From contig NZ_CP033875.1 of NCBI RefSeq assembly GCF_002742645.2, positions 806,001 to 870,000 on the forward strand: 64,000 nucleotides of DNA. Reading direction: 5' to 3'. The position numbers and the translations under genes are program-made. A model generated the notes under the pieces. That model had not been told where the DNA came from. It made no database searches and worked only from the letters and a program-made list of their open reading frames with translations. Numbering within the stretch: the stretch's first letter is position 1; every line of letters starts with the position of its first letter. Source of the stretch: Caulobacter sp. FWC26 (GTDB lineage: Bacteria; Pseudomonadota; Alphaproteobacteria; Caulobacterales; Caulobacteraceae). Positions 49,448-62,344 of the stretch are shown piece after piece.

Positions 49448-50674
49448 TCAGGAGAGCACGCCGGTCAACAGCGGCCGCGCGAAAAGATCCGCCGCCTCTT
49501 CCCGCTCCAGTCCGGGAACCCAGGCCTCCAGTGACGCAGCGGCGTTCAGCATCGAATTGATCATGTGAGCGGCGATGCTGGGATCGATCGCCCGGACCGA
49601 TCCGTCGGCGATGCCGTCCGAAATGATCGAGGCGAAGCGCTGCCACCCGCGCATGTAGCCGTCGGCCATGTCGCCGCGCAGCGGTTCGGGCAAGGCGCCC
49701 AGCGATGAAGCCCGCAGTAGGGGGCCGTGCTCGGACAGCTGGTATGTGGTCAGGCCCGCAGCCGTGGAAACAAGCTGCGTCCAGCGGTCCGCCGGCAGCG
49801 CGCGGGCGTCGAGCTGCGAGCGGCGCGTGACGGTGAAGGTCCGCTCGAAGCACTCGGCCACCAGGGCGTCCTTGTCTTCGTGGTGGTGATAGAACGATCC
49901 CTTGGTCACGTTCAGGGCGGCCGAGATGTCTTCCACCGAAGCGCCGCGATAGCCGCGCTGGTTGATTAGTCGCGTGGCGGCGACCAGGAACGTCTCACGC
50001 CACTCCAGACCTTCGGGCGAAAGGGGCGTTGGATCGGGCAGGGGCATTGGCCGCCACGCGCCACCCGGGACGTGCAGGCCATTCAGCAGGATGTCGCTCA
50101 TCCGCTCCAGCACCCGGCCATAGTCCTCGACGTCGTAGCGGCGCAGCCAACGGCCCGACCAGAACACCTGCTCCATCAGGAGATGGGTGCGCGCGTTGCG
50201 CTGGCGTTTGTCGAGATGCGCCAGGGAAGGATCGTCGAAGAAGCTCCTGACGCGCCGGAACAGATCGTTGAACACGCCGATGACCGAACCGCGTAGCGGC
50301 TCCTTCAAAGCCTTGATCTCGGCGAAGCTTGTGAGGGGCGTCGCCTCGCCGAGGCGCACGCGGCGATTGAGGTAGAGATAGAGTTCGAGGAACTTGACGA
50401 TGCGCTGGGCGGGCGCGCCTTCGGCGGCGGCTTCCTCGACCATGGCCTCGAACCGTTCCAGGCCGCGCATGAAGCAGGCGGCGGCCAGATCGTCCTTCTT
50501 GCGGTAGTAGTAGGTGACGCTGGTGGTGTTGAGGCCGACGCTGGCGGCCACGTCGGCCAGAGTCATGCCGCGAACGCCCTGGCGGTTGAGGATCGCCGTG
50601 GCCGCCGCCAGGATCGTCTCCTTTTTCCGCGCGTAGCGCGCTGTCGCTGCGCCCGCGATCCGACCGTCGTCCAT
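49448..50674 (-). CDS. Double TetR-family regulator (two TetR units in one chain)
   Basis: A 408-residue protein containing two complete TetR-like halves. The first DNA-binding domain is at about residues 10-60 (KKETILAAATAILNRQGVRG, MTLADVAASVGLNTTSVTYY), with a ligand domain to about 215. The second helix-turn-helix is near 230-285 (YRGASVEDISAALNVTKGSF YHHHEDKDAL) with its own ligand domain. Ordinary TetR proteins are about 200 residues and dimerise, so this is a covalent pseudo-dimer or tandem fusion. The start ATG 50674 is followed by MDDGRIAGAATARYARKKET. A palindrome 51 bases upstream may be its operator. Target genes unknown. Confidence 0.9.
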   Translation of the reverse strand: MDDGRIAGAATARYARKKETILAAATAILNRQGVRGMTLADVAASVGLNTTSVTYYYRKKDDLAAACFMRGLERFEAMVEEAAAEGAPAQRIVKFLELYLYLNRRVRLGEATPLTSFAEIKALKEPLRGSVIGVFNDLFRRVRSFFDDPSLAHLDKRQRNARTHLLMEQVFWSGRWLRRYDVEDYGRVLERMSDILLNGLHVPGGAWRPMPLPDPTPLSPEGLEWRETFLVAATRLINQRGYRGASVEDISAALNVTKGSFYHHHEDKDALVAECFERTFTVTRRSQLDARALPADRWTQLVSTAAGLTTYQLSEHGPLLRASSLGALPEPLRGDMADGYMRGWQRFASIISDGIADGSVRAIDPSIAAHMINSMLNAAASLEAWVPGLEREEAADLFARPLLTGVLS

Positions 50675-50724
50675 CGCCTCTAGATCCCCGGAGTCCCACA
50701 ACAACCGACGGTCGCGCCGGCCAC

Positions 50725-50740
50725 TGGACTCTAGTGTCCA
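50725..50740. promoter_or_regulatory. Candidate TetR-type operator upstream of the double TetR gene
   Basis: TGGAC-TCTAGT-GTCCA: perfect 5-base arms plus a central CTAG, only one mismatched pair in 16 bases, 51 bases before the start codon. A second CTAG and GTCCA half-site follow at 50743-50753. Suits autoregulation. Confidence 0.5.
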
Positions 50741-50898
50741 ATCTAGGCGTCCATCGGGCCAGCTTAAAGGCCGACATCGTCCGTTGCGGGACCGTAGGGG
50801 CTGCGTAGCGCCACGGTTTGTCAGGATTATTGCAAGGTGGATGGTTTCTGCGGCCTGGATAGTCGCGCGCGGCGAAGGCTATCTATGCCAGACGGACC

Positions 50899-52920
<2,022 letters not shown>

Positions 52921-52951
52921 TCAAGACGTGAAATAAGGGGAGAACAGGACG

Positions 52952-54178
52952 TTGAGCACGCCGGAAGCCGTAGGACTGTCGTCGGAGCGCCTAAAGCGCA
53001 TCGAAAGTTTCATTCAGGCCAAGTACATCGACTCGGGAAAATTGCCTTGCGCCTTGACCCAAGTCTGGCGACGGGGGCAGCTGGCCTATACCTCAGTCTT
53101 GGGGAGCGCGGATGTCGAACGCGGCAAGCCGCTGAAGGCTGACAGCCTGTTTCGCATCTATTCCATGACCAAGCCCATCACCAGCGTGGCCTTCATGATG
53201 CTGGTCGAGGAGGGGTTGGCCTCGCTTGATGATCCGGTGCACCGCTTCATACCGGCTTGGCGTGATCTCGGCGTCTTCCAGGCCGGCGTCGCCGGCGCCT
53301 TTCAGACGACCCGTACCAAGGAGCCGATGCGCACCATCGACCTCCTGCGCCACACTTCTGGCCTGACCTACGGCTTTCAGCAGCGCACCAATGTCGACGC
53401 GGCCTATCGCAAGCTGAAACTCGATGGCGTCGACAGCGAAGGCGGCCTGAAGACCTTCGTCGAGACCCTCGGTACGGTGCCGCTGGAGTTCTCGCCGGGC
53501 GAAGCCTGGAACTATTCGGTCTCGACGGACGTGCTCGGCTATCTGGTCGAGGTGATCTCGGGCATGCCGTTCGACGTGTTCTTGAAGACCCGGATCTTCG
53601 ACCCGCTGAAGATGGTCGATACCGGCTTCTTCGTGCCGGAAGGCCAGCGCGAGCGCTTCACCGCCTGCTACGCCCTGACCCCGTCGGGCAAGGTCGTGCT
53701 GCAGGACGATCCTGAGAAGAGCCGGTACCTGTCGGACCCGTCTGTCAAGTCGGGCGGCGGCGGTCTGGTCTCGACGGCCGACGACTACATGCGCTTCTGC
53801 CGCATGCTGCTGAATGGCGGCGAGCTGGACGGGGTGCGCCTGCTCAGTCCCAAGACGATCCAGCTGATGACCATGAACCACATTCCGGGAGGGCAGGAGC
53901 TGGTGCAGGCCTCCAAGTCGCTGTTCAGCGAGGCGGTCTTCGAAGGCCTCGGCTTTGGCCTCGGCTTCGCCATGACCATCGATCAGGCGCGAACAAAGAA
54001 CCTGGGCTCGCACGGCGAGTACTTCTGGGGCGGCATGGCCTCGACGGCGTTCTGGATCGATCCGGTCGAGGATCTCGCCGTGGTGTTCATGACTCAGCTG
54101 ATGCCGTCCACCTCGTACCCGATCCGGCGCGAGCTGCGGACCCTGGTCTATTCGAGCTTCACTGAAAGCGCCGGATAG
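52952..54178 (+). CDS. Serine hydrolase of the beta-lactamase (class C)/esterase family
   Basis: A 408-residue cytosolic enzyme with the penicillin-binding-protein-like fold. SxxK is S71-M-T-K74 in LFRIYSMTKPITSVAFMM; the Tyr motif is in WNYSVSTDVLGYLVE; GSHGEYFWGGMASTAFWIDP holds the third motif. Lack of a signal peptide and the EstB-like features suggest an esterase or lipase rather than an antibiotic beta-lactamase. The start TTG 52952 has AGGGGAG upstream. It diverges from the hybrid kinase. A GC-rich hairpin follows the stop. Confidence 0.9.
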   Translation: MSTPEAVGLSSERLKRIESFIQAKYIDSGKLPCALTQVWRRGQLAYTSVLGSADVERGKPLKADSLFRIYSMTKPITSVAFMMLVEEGLASLDDPVHRFIPAWRDLGVFQAGVAGAFQTTRTKEPMRTIDLLRHTSGLTYGFQQRTNVDAAYRKLKLDGVDSEGGLKTFVETLGTVPLEFSPGEAWNYSVSTDVLGYLVEVISGMPFDVFLKTRIFDPLKMVDTGFFVPEGQRERFTACYALTPSGKVVLQDDPEKSRYLSDPSVKSGGGGLVSTADDYMRFCRMLLNGGELDGVRLLSPKTIQLMTMNHIPGGQELVQASKSLFSEAVFEGLGFGLGFAMTIDQARTKNLGSHGEYFWGGMASTAFWIDPVEDLAVVFMTQLMPSTSYPIRRELRTLVYSSFTESAG

Positions 54179-54201
54179 GCGCTTTATCACGGATAAGAAA
54201 A

Positions 54202-54226
54202 CGGCGCGGGAGGGGCTCCCGCGCCG
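54202..54226. terminator. Hairpin after the serine hydrolase gene
   Basis: CGGCGCGGGA (54202-54211), loop GGGGC, TCCCGCGCCG (54217-54226), perfect 10-base stem 23 bases after the stop. No T run on the plus strand; an A-rich run precedes it. Confidence 0.6.
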
Positions 54227-54558
54227 AGTTGCGCTTTACCAAAGTCCGACGCATTGCGAGCAATACGTCACGCTCGCGAAATCTACCGACTTCGAAACGT
54301 CAGGACGCGTGCAAGGCGCGTCCAAAGCCCATGAAATCCCGCGAACGCCCTCCCCGGCACGGATCATTCTCTCTGGATTTCAGACGGGTGCGGCGCCGGT
54401 CAGCCCCCCGGCGCCGCCTCCGCCCCCACGGATAATCTCGGCCGAACTTCTGATTTCGAATTTGTAGTATGGCGTTCGGGCCGTCAACAGGCGGCGCCTC
54501 TGAAATGGGCGCCGTCGCGTAGGTCTGGACATCCGTGACGGAGCATGCACGCTGCGGT

Positions 54559-54572
54559 CAAACAACCGTTCA
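54559..54572 (+). promoter_or_regulatory. Degenerate PsrA/FadR-like operator upstream of the fadJ-like gene
   Basis: CAAAC-AACC-GTTCA, eight of ten bases as in CAAAC-N4-GTTTG, 27 bases before the ATG. It can also be read as a direct repeat TCAAAC-N6-TCAAAC. Confidence 0.4.
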
Positions 54573-54599
54573 AACCAAGAAACAGGGGTGGAAGCCGCC

Positions 54600-56678
<2,079 letters not shown>

Positions 56679-56684
56679 ATTGAA

Positions 56685-56811
56685 CCCTTCCCCCTTGATG
56701 GGGGAAGGGCAGGGTTGGGGGTGATGTGGCGGTTGGGTTGTCTCGGCCGCGCTTCATCCGGACCCGCTGTCACCCCCATCCCCGACCCTTCCCCCATCCA
56801 AGGGGGAAGGG
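56685..56811. repeat. Paired inverted repeat element between fadJ-like and acyl-CoA synthetase genes
   Basis: Two hairpins CCCTTCCCCC-N5-GGGGGAAGGG (56685-56709) and CCCTTCCCCC-N6-GGGGGAAGGG (56786-56811) flanking inverted GGGTTGGGGGTG and CACCCCCATCCCCGACCC blocks. Related to the C-rich elements at 3177 and 16314. Confidence 0.75.
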
Positions 56812-56831
56812 AGTTTGCTAGAGGCGTCCCC

Positions 56832-58388
56832 ATGTCCACCATCGCCGCCATGATGTCCGCCGACTACGGCGTGATGGGGGATATCCTCCGCATCCGCGCC
56901 GGGGAGGCCCCCAGCCATCCGGCCGTGATCATGGAGACCGGCGAGGCCGTCACCTATGCCGAGTTTGACGCGCTGGTCGACCGTGTCGCCGCAGCGCTCC
57001 AGCGCGACGGGGTGGCGCCGGGTGAAGCGATCGCCGTCTGCGCCTTGTCTTCGATCCCCTATGCGGCGGTGTTTCTCGGCGGACTGAGGGCGGGGGTCGC
57101 GGTCGCCCCCATCGCGCCGTCTTCGACGCCGGAGTCGATCGCGGTGATGGTCGCCGACTGCGCCGCCAAGCTGTTCTTCCTGGATGCGGGCGTCGCCGAG
57201 GCTCAGAAGTCCGCGCCGATTCCGGTGCGCCACATCGCCCTGGACGGGTCAGAGGCTGGCGAGGCTTTCGAGTCCTGGCTCGCGCCCGTGGGCGCCCAGC
57301 CAGCGCCGGTCGACATCGGTCCAGATCACCCGTTCAACATCATCTATTCTAGCGGCACGACGGGCACGCCCAAGGGCATCGTCCAGTCGCACGGCATGCG
57401 CTGGAAGCACGTCTTCCGGGTTGACGCGGTCGGTTACGGTCTCGAGGCGGTCAGCCTTCTATCGACGCCGCTGTATTCGAACACGACCCTGGTCTGCTTC
57501 TTCCCGACGCTGGCGGGCGGCGGCACGGTCGTACTGATGAAGAAGTTCGACACCGTGCGCTATCTTGAGCTGGCGCAGAAGCATCGCATGACCCACACCA
57601 TGCTGGTGCCGGTGCAGTATCGGCGGCTGATGGAGCATCCCGACTTCGACCGTTACGACCTGTCGACGACCCACCTGAAGTTCTGCACCAGCGCGCCGTT
57701 CGCCGCCGAGCTGAAGGCCCAGGTGCTCAAGCGTTGGCCCGGCGGCCTGGTCGAGTACTTCGGCATGACCGAGGGCGGCGGCACCTGCATCCTCATGGCG
57801 CACGAGCACCCCGACAAGCTGCACACGGTCGGTAGGCCCGCGCCGGGCCACGACATTCGGCTGATCGACGAAGACGGCGTCCAGGTTGGGCCGGGCGTGG
57901 TCGGCGAGATCGTGGGCCGGTCGCCCGCAATGATGAATGGCTATTTCGGCCGACCGGACAAGACCGCCGAGGCGACCTGGGTCTCGCCGGAGGGCTGGAC
58001 CTTCATCCGCACAGGCGATGTCGGCCGGTTCGACGAGGAGGGCTTCCTCACGCTGATGGACCGCAAGAAGGACATGATCATCAGCGGCGGGTTCAACATC
58101 TATCCGTCCGACCTGGAGGCCGTGCTGGTGCAGCATCCGGCGGTGGTCGAGGCCGCAGTAGTCGGCGTGCCGTCCGACGCCTGGGGCGAGACTCCGGTGG
58201 CCTTTGTCGCGCTGAAAGGCGGACAGACGGCGGTGGGCGAAGACATCAAGACCTTCGTCAACGGTCAGGTCGGCAAGACCCAGCGCCTTGCCGAGGTGGT
58301 GATCGTCGACAGCCTGCCCCGAAGCCACATCGGCAAGGTCCTGAAGCGCGAACTGCGCGACTCATGGCAGAAGTCGCCTACTGAGTAG
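56832..58388 (+). CDS. AMP-forming acyl-CoA synthetase (class I adenylate-forming enzyme)
   Basis: A 518-residue enzyme that activates a carboxylic acid to its CoA ester. The ATP motif IIYSSGTTGTPKGIVQSHG starts near residue 170; GLVEYFGMTEGGGTCILMAH, FIRTGDVGRFDEEGFLTLMD and the C-terminal catalytic Lys in SHIGKVLKRELRDSW are all present. It lies 153 bases after the fadJ-like gene with a repeat between, in a beta-oxidation context, so a medium- or long-chain fatty acid is likely but benzoate-type substrates cannot be excluded. ATG 56832 gives MSTIAAMMSADYGVMGDILR. Confidence 0.93.
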   Translation: MSTIAAMMSADYGVMGDILRIRAGEAPSHPAVIMETGEAVTYAEFDALVDRVAAALQRDGVAPGEAIAVCALSSIPYAAVFLGGLRAGVAVAPIAPSSTPESIAVMVADCAAKLFFLDAGVAEAQKSAPIPVRHIALDGSEAGEAFESWLAPVGAQPAPVDIGPDHPFNIIYSSGTTGTPKGIVQSHGMRWKHVFRVDAVGYGLEAVSLLSTPLYSNTTLVCFFPTLAGGGTVVLMKKFDTVRYLELAQKHRMTHTMLVPVQYRRLMEHPDFDRYDLSTTHLKFCTSAPFAAELKAQVLKRWPGGLVEYFGMTEGGGTCILMAHEHPDKLHTVGRPAPGHDIRLIDEDGVQVGPGVVGEIVGRSPAMMNGYFGRPDKTAEATWVSPEGWTFIRTGDVGRFDEEGFLTLMDRKKDMIISGGFNIYPSDLEAVLVQHPAVVEAAVVGVPSDAWGETPVAFVALKGGQTAVGEDIKTFVNGQVGKTQRLAEVVIVDSLPRSHIGKVLKRELRDSWQKSPTE

Positions 58389-58515
58389 CGTCATGCGGCG
58401 CTTTTTGCCGCGACCGCGCGCCGCATTAGGGCGGGCGGAATCGATGAATACGGTTGCTTAACCATATGGTGCGGCCATCAGGTCGCCCGGTTCGTCGTGG
58501 ATTGCGTTCAAGCTC

Positions 58516-59514
58516 ATGCGCCCGAAGCCCGTCGCCGCTCCGATTGATGTCTTCGCCGACCTAGCGCGCGAGGCCAGAAGCCTCATTCGCGCCTCGGGTC
58601 TGCCGATCGACTTTGACGCTGTCAGCCAGGCGCTGGCCGCCGCTGGTCATGCCTCCGATCTGGAACGGCGTCTGGCCGCCCGTTTCGCCCGACCCGTCGC
58701 CGCCCGCGCCTTCGCCGCCCGGGTAGAGGCCACCGCCGCGACCTTGAAGGCGCTGGGCGTACGCGAGGGCGGCGTCTGCGTCGTCTCGGCCCTGGCCGAT
58801 CCGGAGACGCTCGCCGGGGTCGCCGCCGCCGGCCTCAAGGCCTGGCTGGTCGATGTCGACCCGTTCAGCGCGATGTTCGACACAGATCATTTGCGCGAGC
58901 GCCTGCCCGAGGCGCCGGGACCGCTTGAGGCGATCGTTCCGGCCGCCGCCCATGGGCGCGCGCCGGACATGCGCGCCTGGGCCGCCTTCCGCGACGAGAC
59001 CGGGTTGCCGATCCTGGTCGACGCCCACGGCGCCTTCGACGTCATCATCGATGCGCCAGTGCCTGTTCTGGTGGGGCTGCCCAGCGGCCAAGGCGTGTTC
59101 CTGGCCTGCGAGGACGCCACCCCCGTCAACGCCGTCGAGGCTGCGCCGTTCGAGGGCGACGACGGTCTCGCCGCCTGGCCTGGCCTGCGTCAGCGTCTGT
59201 GCGGAACCGCGCAGCAACTGCGTGTCCTGCTGCTGGACAGCGGCGTCGGCTTTCAGCCGGGCTGGGGCATGAGCTGGATTTCGCCGCTCTGCGCCTTGAG
59301 CCTGCCGACCGACGACGCCGGCGCGGTGGCTTGGAAGCTCCAGGCGGCCGGCGTGCCGGCCAGCTGCTCGGTCCGCGATCGCACGCTTTTCGCCGACGAC
59401 ACCCCCAACGCCAATCACCTCGCCGCCTCGACCGTCGTGGTGGCCCTGGACCCCAACCTCGATATCGAAGGCCTCGACCGCCTCTGCGACGCTCTGCGCG
59501 ACGCGGTGGGGTAG
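58516..59514 (+). CDS. Degenerate DegT/aminotransferase-like protein, function unknown
   Basis: A 332-residue protein with parts that resemble a PLP-dependent fold-type I enzyme of the DegT/EryC1 group: ADPETLAGVAAAGLKAWLVD followed by VDPFSAMFD matches the cofactor-adjacent strand region, and LPILVDAHGAFDVIID matches the Asp that binds the pyridine nitrogen. The expected lysine segment (SFHATK-type) is replaced by LVGLPSGQGVFLACED with no Lys, and a run of Ala-rich helix precedes the domain. It is therefore probably a non-catalytic homologue or diverged sensor. No neighbour suggests a pathway. Confidence 0.7.
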   Translation: MRPKPVAAPIDVFADLAREARSLIRASGLPIDFDAVSQALAAAGHASDLERRLAARFARPVAARAFAARVEATAATLKALGVREGGVCVVSALADPETLAGVAAAGLKAWLVDVDPFSAMFDTDHLRERLPEAPGPLEAIVPAAAHGRAPDMRAWAAFRDETGLPILVDAHGAFDVIIDAPVPVLVGLPSGQGVFLACEDATPVNAVEAAPFEGDDGLAAWPGLRQRLCGTAQQLRVLLLDSGVGFQPGWGMSWISPLCALSLPTDDAGAVAWKLQAAGVPASCSVRDRTLFADDTPNANHLAASTVVVALDPNLDIEGLDRLCDALRDAVG

Positions 59515-59520
59515 AGCCTG

Positions 59521-59624
59521 TCTGGTTTAGATGGGACCAACTAAACCAGATAAACAGGATCTATTTCATGCGCTTAGAGCGCGTTCGAGCGGTTCAGCCG
59601 TTCACGCTTAAACCGAACGCGCTC
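59521..59624. repeat. Two inverted repeats between hypothetical and DUF2199 genes
   Basis: TCTGGTTTAG-N10-CTAAACCAGA (59521-59550) and GAGCGCGTTCG-N26-CGAACGCGCTC (59577-59624), both with perfect arms. GAGCGCGTTCG-type repeats recur between genes in Caulobacter-like genomes. The first may terminate the upstream transcript. Confidence 0.7.
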
Positions 59625-59684
59625 TGGAGGCAGGAGCCCACTTGTCCTAAGCATCGGCGCGTCGTTTTCACGCCGAGAGGTCCG

Positions 59685-60164
59685 ATGGCTGAGGCCCCAC
59701 CAGAGCCGCTTTCCCTAGACTGGGGCTTTGCCCTTCCCGACGAGGTCTTCGCCTTGCCGGAGGCCGAACTAGACGCGCAGGTGCGTTACGACGACGACCT
59801 CTGCCAATGGGGCGATCGCTACTTCATTCGCTGCATTCTACCCGTGCCGTTGAAGGGCGAGGACGACTATTTCGGCTGGGGCGCGTGGGCCGAGGTCGAT
59901 GCTGACGTGTTCCAGCGCTATCTTGAGCTTTACGAGGAGGACGGGCGCGAAGAGCCGCCGCATCCGGCCAAGCTGGCCAACAGGCTGGCGCCCTATCCTG
60001 GCACGACATTGGGCACGCGCCTGTTGATCCAGTTCCAGTCCCCCGATGAGCGGCCGAGCCTTATGCTGCCAGAGGGCGACAAGAGCCGGCTGGCCCAAGA
60101 GCAGCGCGACGGGATCGACGCCGCGCGGCATCACGAGATCATCGAGGTTTGCGAGGCCGCCTAG
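59685..60164 (+). CDS. DUF2199 domain-containing protein
   Basis: A 159-residue protein. Start ATG 59685 has GAGAGG upstream. The DUF2199 pattern is visible: RYFIRCILPVPLKGEDDYFG WGAWAEVDADVFQRYLELYE and GTTLGTRLLIQFQSPDERPS. Function of the family is unknown. The usual N-terminal C-x-x-C zinc-ribbon-like segment is absent here (LDWGFALPDEVFALPEAELD instead). Its stop overlaps the convergent corA gene by 4 bases. Confidence 0.83.
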   Translation: MAEAPPEPLSLDWGFALPDEVFALPEAELDAQVRYDDDLCQWGDRYFIRCILPVPLKGEDDYFGWGAWAEVDADVFQRYLELYEEDGREEPPHPAKLANRLAPYPGTTLGTRLLIQFQSPDERPSLMLPEGDKSRLAQEQRDGIDAARHHEIIEVCEAA

Positions 60165-61129
60165 AGCCAGCCCACCCGCTTGAAACGCCTATACAGAAGG
60201 CCGCAGATCACCGCGATCCCGGCCAGCACCGTCGGATAGCCATAGGCCCACTTGAGCTCGGGCATGTGCTCGAAGTTCATCCCATAGACGCCGGCGATGG
60301 CGGTGGGCACCGCCAGGATCGCGGCCCAGGCGGCGAGCTGGCGGGTGATAACCCCCTGGCGCTGCTGCTCCAGCAGGCTGGCGATTTCGAACACGGAGGT
60401 CAGCACTTCACGCAGACCGTCGACGAGGATCTCAGTGCGCTGGATGTGGTCGCGGACGTCGCGGAAATAGGCGCGGACTTCGGTGTCGATGCAGGGCAGA
60501 TCGTGATGCTCGAGCGCGCTGGTCACCTGCGCCATCGGACCCAGCAGTTTCTTGAACTTCATCAGGGTGCGGCGGAGATTGAAGATGCGGGCGATCTCGG
60601 CGCGGGTCAGAAAGGCGTCCAGCGCGCGTCGTTCGAAGGCCTGAAGGTCTTCCTCGATCTGGTCGACGATCGGCATGTAGCCGTCGACGATGAAGTCGAG
60701 CACCGCGTGCAATACATAGTCGACGCCATGCGCCAGAAGGCCGGGAGCGGCTTCAAGTTGGGCGCGGAGCTCGGTATGCGCCCGCGCTGAGCCGTGGCGC
60801 ACGGTGATCAGATGCTGGCGGCCGACGAAAAAGTCCGTTTCGCCATAGCCGATATGATCGCCTTCCAGATGGGCGGTCTTGGCGACCACGAACAGCTGGT
60901 CGCCATAGACATCGACCTTGGGTGTCTGTCGGGCGTTCAGCGCGTCCTCAACCGCCAGCGGGTGCAGGCCGAACACCGCCTGCAGGGTCCGAAGCTCGGC
61001 TTCGTCCGGATCGACAAGGCCGATCCAGATGAACTCGCCATCGCGCGGCGCAAGGCTTTCGGGCGTTTCGAAGCCGAGAGCCCGGACCGGCTTGCCGGCG
61101 ACGTAGGCCTGGGCGGCGACGACGGCCAT
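60161..61129 (-). CDS. corA: CorA-type magnesium/cobalt transporter
   Basis: A 322-residue divalent-cation channel. A cytosolic N-terminal funnel with a long stalk helix leads to two C-terminal membrane helices: AAWAAILAVPTAIAGVYGMN with the family signature YGMN near residue 283, and YPTVLAGIAVICGLLYRRF. The loop EHMPELKWAYG includes the acidic periplasmic residues. A domain with FWI-type LVDPDEAEL and VEDALNARQTPKVDVYGDQL matches CorA. It is 3 bases downstream of the adenine deaminase gene on the same strand, so probably cotranscribed. Confidence 0.95.
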   Translation of the reverse strand: MAVVAAQAYVAGKPVRALGFETPESLAPRDGEFIWIGLVDPDEAELRTLQAVFGLHPLAVEDALNARQTPKVDVYGDQLFVVAKTAHLEGDHIGYGETDFFVGRQHLITVRHGSARAHTELRAQLEAAPGLLAHGVDYVLHAVLDFIVDGYMPIVDQIEEDLQAFERRALDAFLTRAEIARIFNLRRTLMKFKKLLGPMAQVTSALEHHDLPCIDTEVRAYFRDVRDHIQRTEILVDGLREVLTSVFEIASLLEQQRQGVITRQLAAWAAILAVPTAIAGVYGMNFEHMPELKWAYGYPTVLAGIAVICGLLYRRFKRVGWL

Positions 61130-61132
61130 CGG

Positions 61133-62158
61133 CTAGTGCGCCGCCGCGTAGGCCTCGACCTTCGCGATCCGCTCGGCCTTCTCGGCGTCGGTGAGGAACG
61201 AGCCGGCGAAGCTGTTCTTGGCCAGGGTGACGACGTCGTCGCGGGTCAGGCCCACGGCGTTCGCGGTCGCCAGATAGTTTTCCAGCAGATAGCCGCCGAA
61301 ATAGGCAGGATCGTCCGAGTTCACCGTGGCCTTCAGGCCCAGGTTCAGCATGCGCTTGAGCGGATGCACATCCAGGCTCGGCACGCCGCAGAGTTTCAGG
61401 TTCGAGAGCGGGCAGACGGTCAGAGTGATCCCGTCCTTCACGAGACGCGCGGTCAGGGTCTCATCCTCCAGGGCGCGGTTGCCGTGGTCGATCCGGTCGA
61501 CCTTCACCAGATCGATGGCTTCCCAGACATACTCGGGCGGGCCCTCTTCGCCGGCGTGCGCCACGACCTTGAGCCCCAAGTCGCGCGAGGCTTGCAGCAC
61601 CCGAGCGAACTTGGCCGGCGGATGGCCGACTTCGGAGCTGTCGAGACCCACGCCCGCCAGGTGCGAGAGCCAGGGCTTGGCCTGCTCGAGGGTTGCGAAC
61701 GCAGCCTCCTCGGAGAGGTGGCGGAGGAAGCAAAGGATCAGCTTGGAGGTGACGCCCAGGGTTTTCTCGGCCTCGTCCATGCCGGCCAGCAGGCCCTTCA
61801 TGACGGTGTCGAGGGCGATACCCCGGTCGGTATGGGTCTGCGGATCGAAGAAAATCTCGGCGTGGGTTCCGCCGTCGGCCGCCAACCGCTTGAAGTAAGC
61901 GAGCGCCAGATCCTTGAAGTCGGCCTCCGTAATCAGCACCCCGGCGCCCTGGTAATAGATGTCCAGGAAGTCCTGCAGGTTCGAGAAATCGTAGGCCGCG
62001 CGGATTTCCTCCACCGAGGCGAAGGGCAGGGTGATCCCGTTGCGCTTGGCCAGCTCGAACATCAGCTCGGGCTCGAGGCTGCCCTCGATGTGCATATGCA
62101 GCTCGGCCTTGGGCAGGCCACGAACGAAGTCGGCGAAGGCGGTGTCGGTCATGGGCAT
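61133..62158 (-). CDS. Adenine deaminase (Aah1-like branch of adenosine deaminase family)
   Basis: A protein of about 341 residues that hydrolyses adenine to hypoxanthine in purine salvage. The zinc ligand motif HMHIEGSLEPELMFELAKRN opens the barrel; later EIFFDPQTHTDRGI, VVAHAGEEGPPEYVWEAIDL, CPLSNLKLCG and VNSDDPAYFGGYLLENYLAT carry the catalytic Glu, His and Asp residues. DPAYFGGY and HAGEEGPPEY are the hallmarks separating adenine from adenosine deaminases. The start is one of two close ATGs (62158 or 62152). The frame is open to 62230, but that stretch is not conserved. Confidence 0.92.
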   Translation of the reverse strand: MPMTDTAFADFVRGLPKAELHMHIEGSLEPELMFELAKRNGITLPFASVEEIRAAYDFSNLQDFLDIYYQGAGVLITEADFKDLALAYFKRLAADGGTHAEIFFDPQTHTDRGIALDTVMKGLLAGMDEAEKTLGVTSKLILCFLRHLSEEAAFATLEQAKPWLSHLAGVGLDSSEVGHPPAKFARVLQASRDLGLKVVAHAGEEGPPEYVWEAIDLVKVDRIDHGNRALEDETLTARLVKDGITLTVCPLSNLKLCGVPSLDVHPLKRMLNLGLKATVNSDDPAYFGGYLLENYLATANAVGLTRDDVVTLAKNSFAGSFLTDAEKAERIAKVEAYAAAH

Positions 62159-62344
62159 GTCATCGGGCGTGCGCGCGGCGGGGTCAAGGCGGTGATGGTT
62201 AGGCTGGCGCGTCTGTATGCGGATGTCCACGTCGTCTCCGGCGGGATTTACTGTGGCGCGCGATTCAGTTTCATTGGTGATCGGTCGTCGAACGGCGTTT
62301 CTCCATATCGGAGCGCGATCCGCGTGCGCCTTCTCGGGGGAACG

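Larger units (their letters stand above)
54179..54599. other. Intergenic region upstream of the fadJ-like gene
   Basis: 421 bases with no supported gene. It contains two hairpins, at 54202-54226 and 54390-54417 (GCGGCGCCGG-N8-CCGGCGCCGC), and a PsrA-like site at 54559-54572. The first hairpin probably ends the serine hydrolase transcript. Confidence 0.6.

Noticed and set aside
60794..62344. A 517-codon N-terminal extension of the amidohydrolase frame
   Set aside because: It runs opposite corA and the adenine deaminase gene. The true start at 62345 has a signal peptide and ribosome site.
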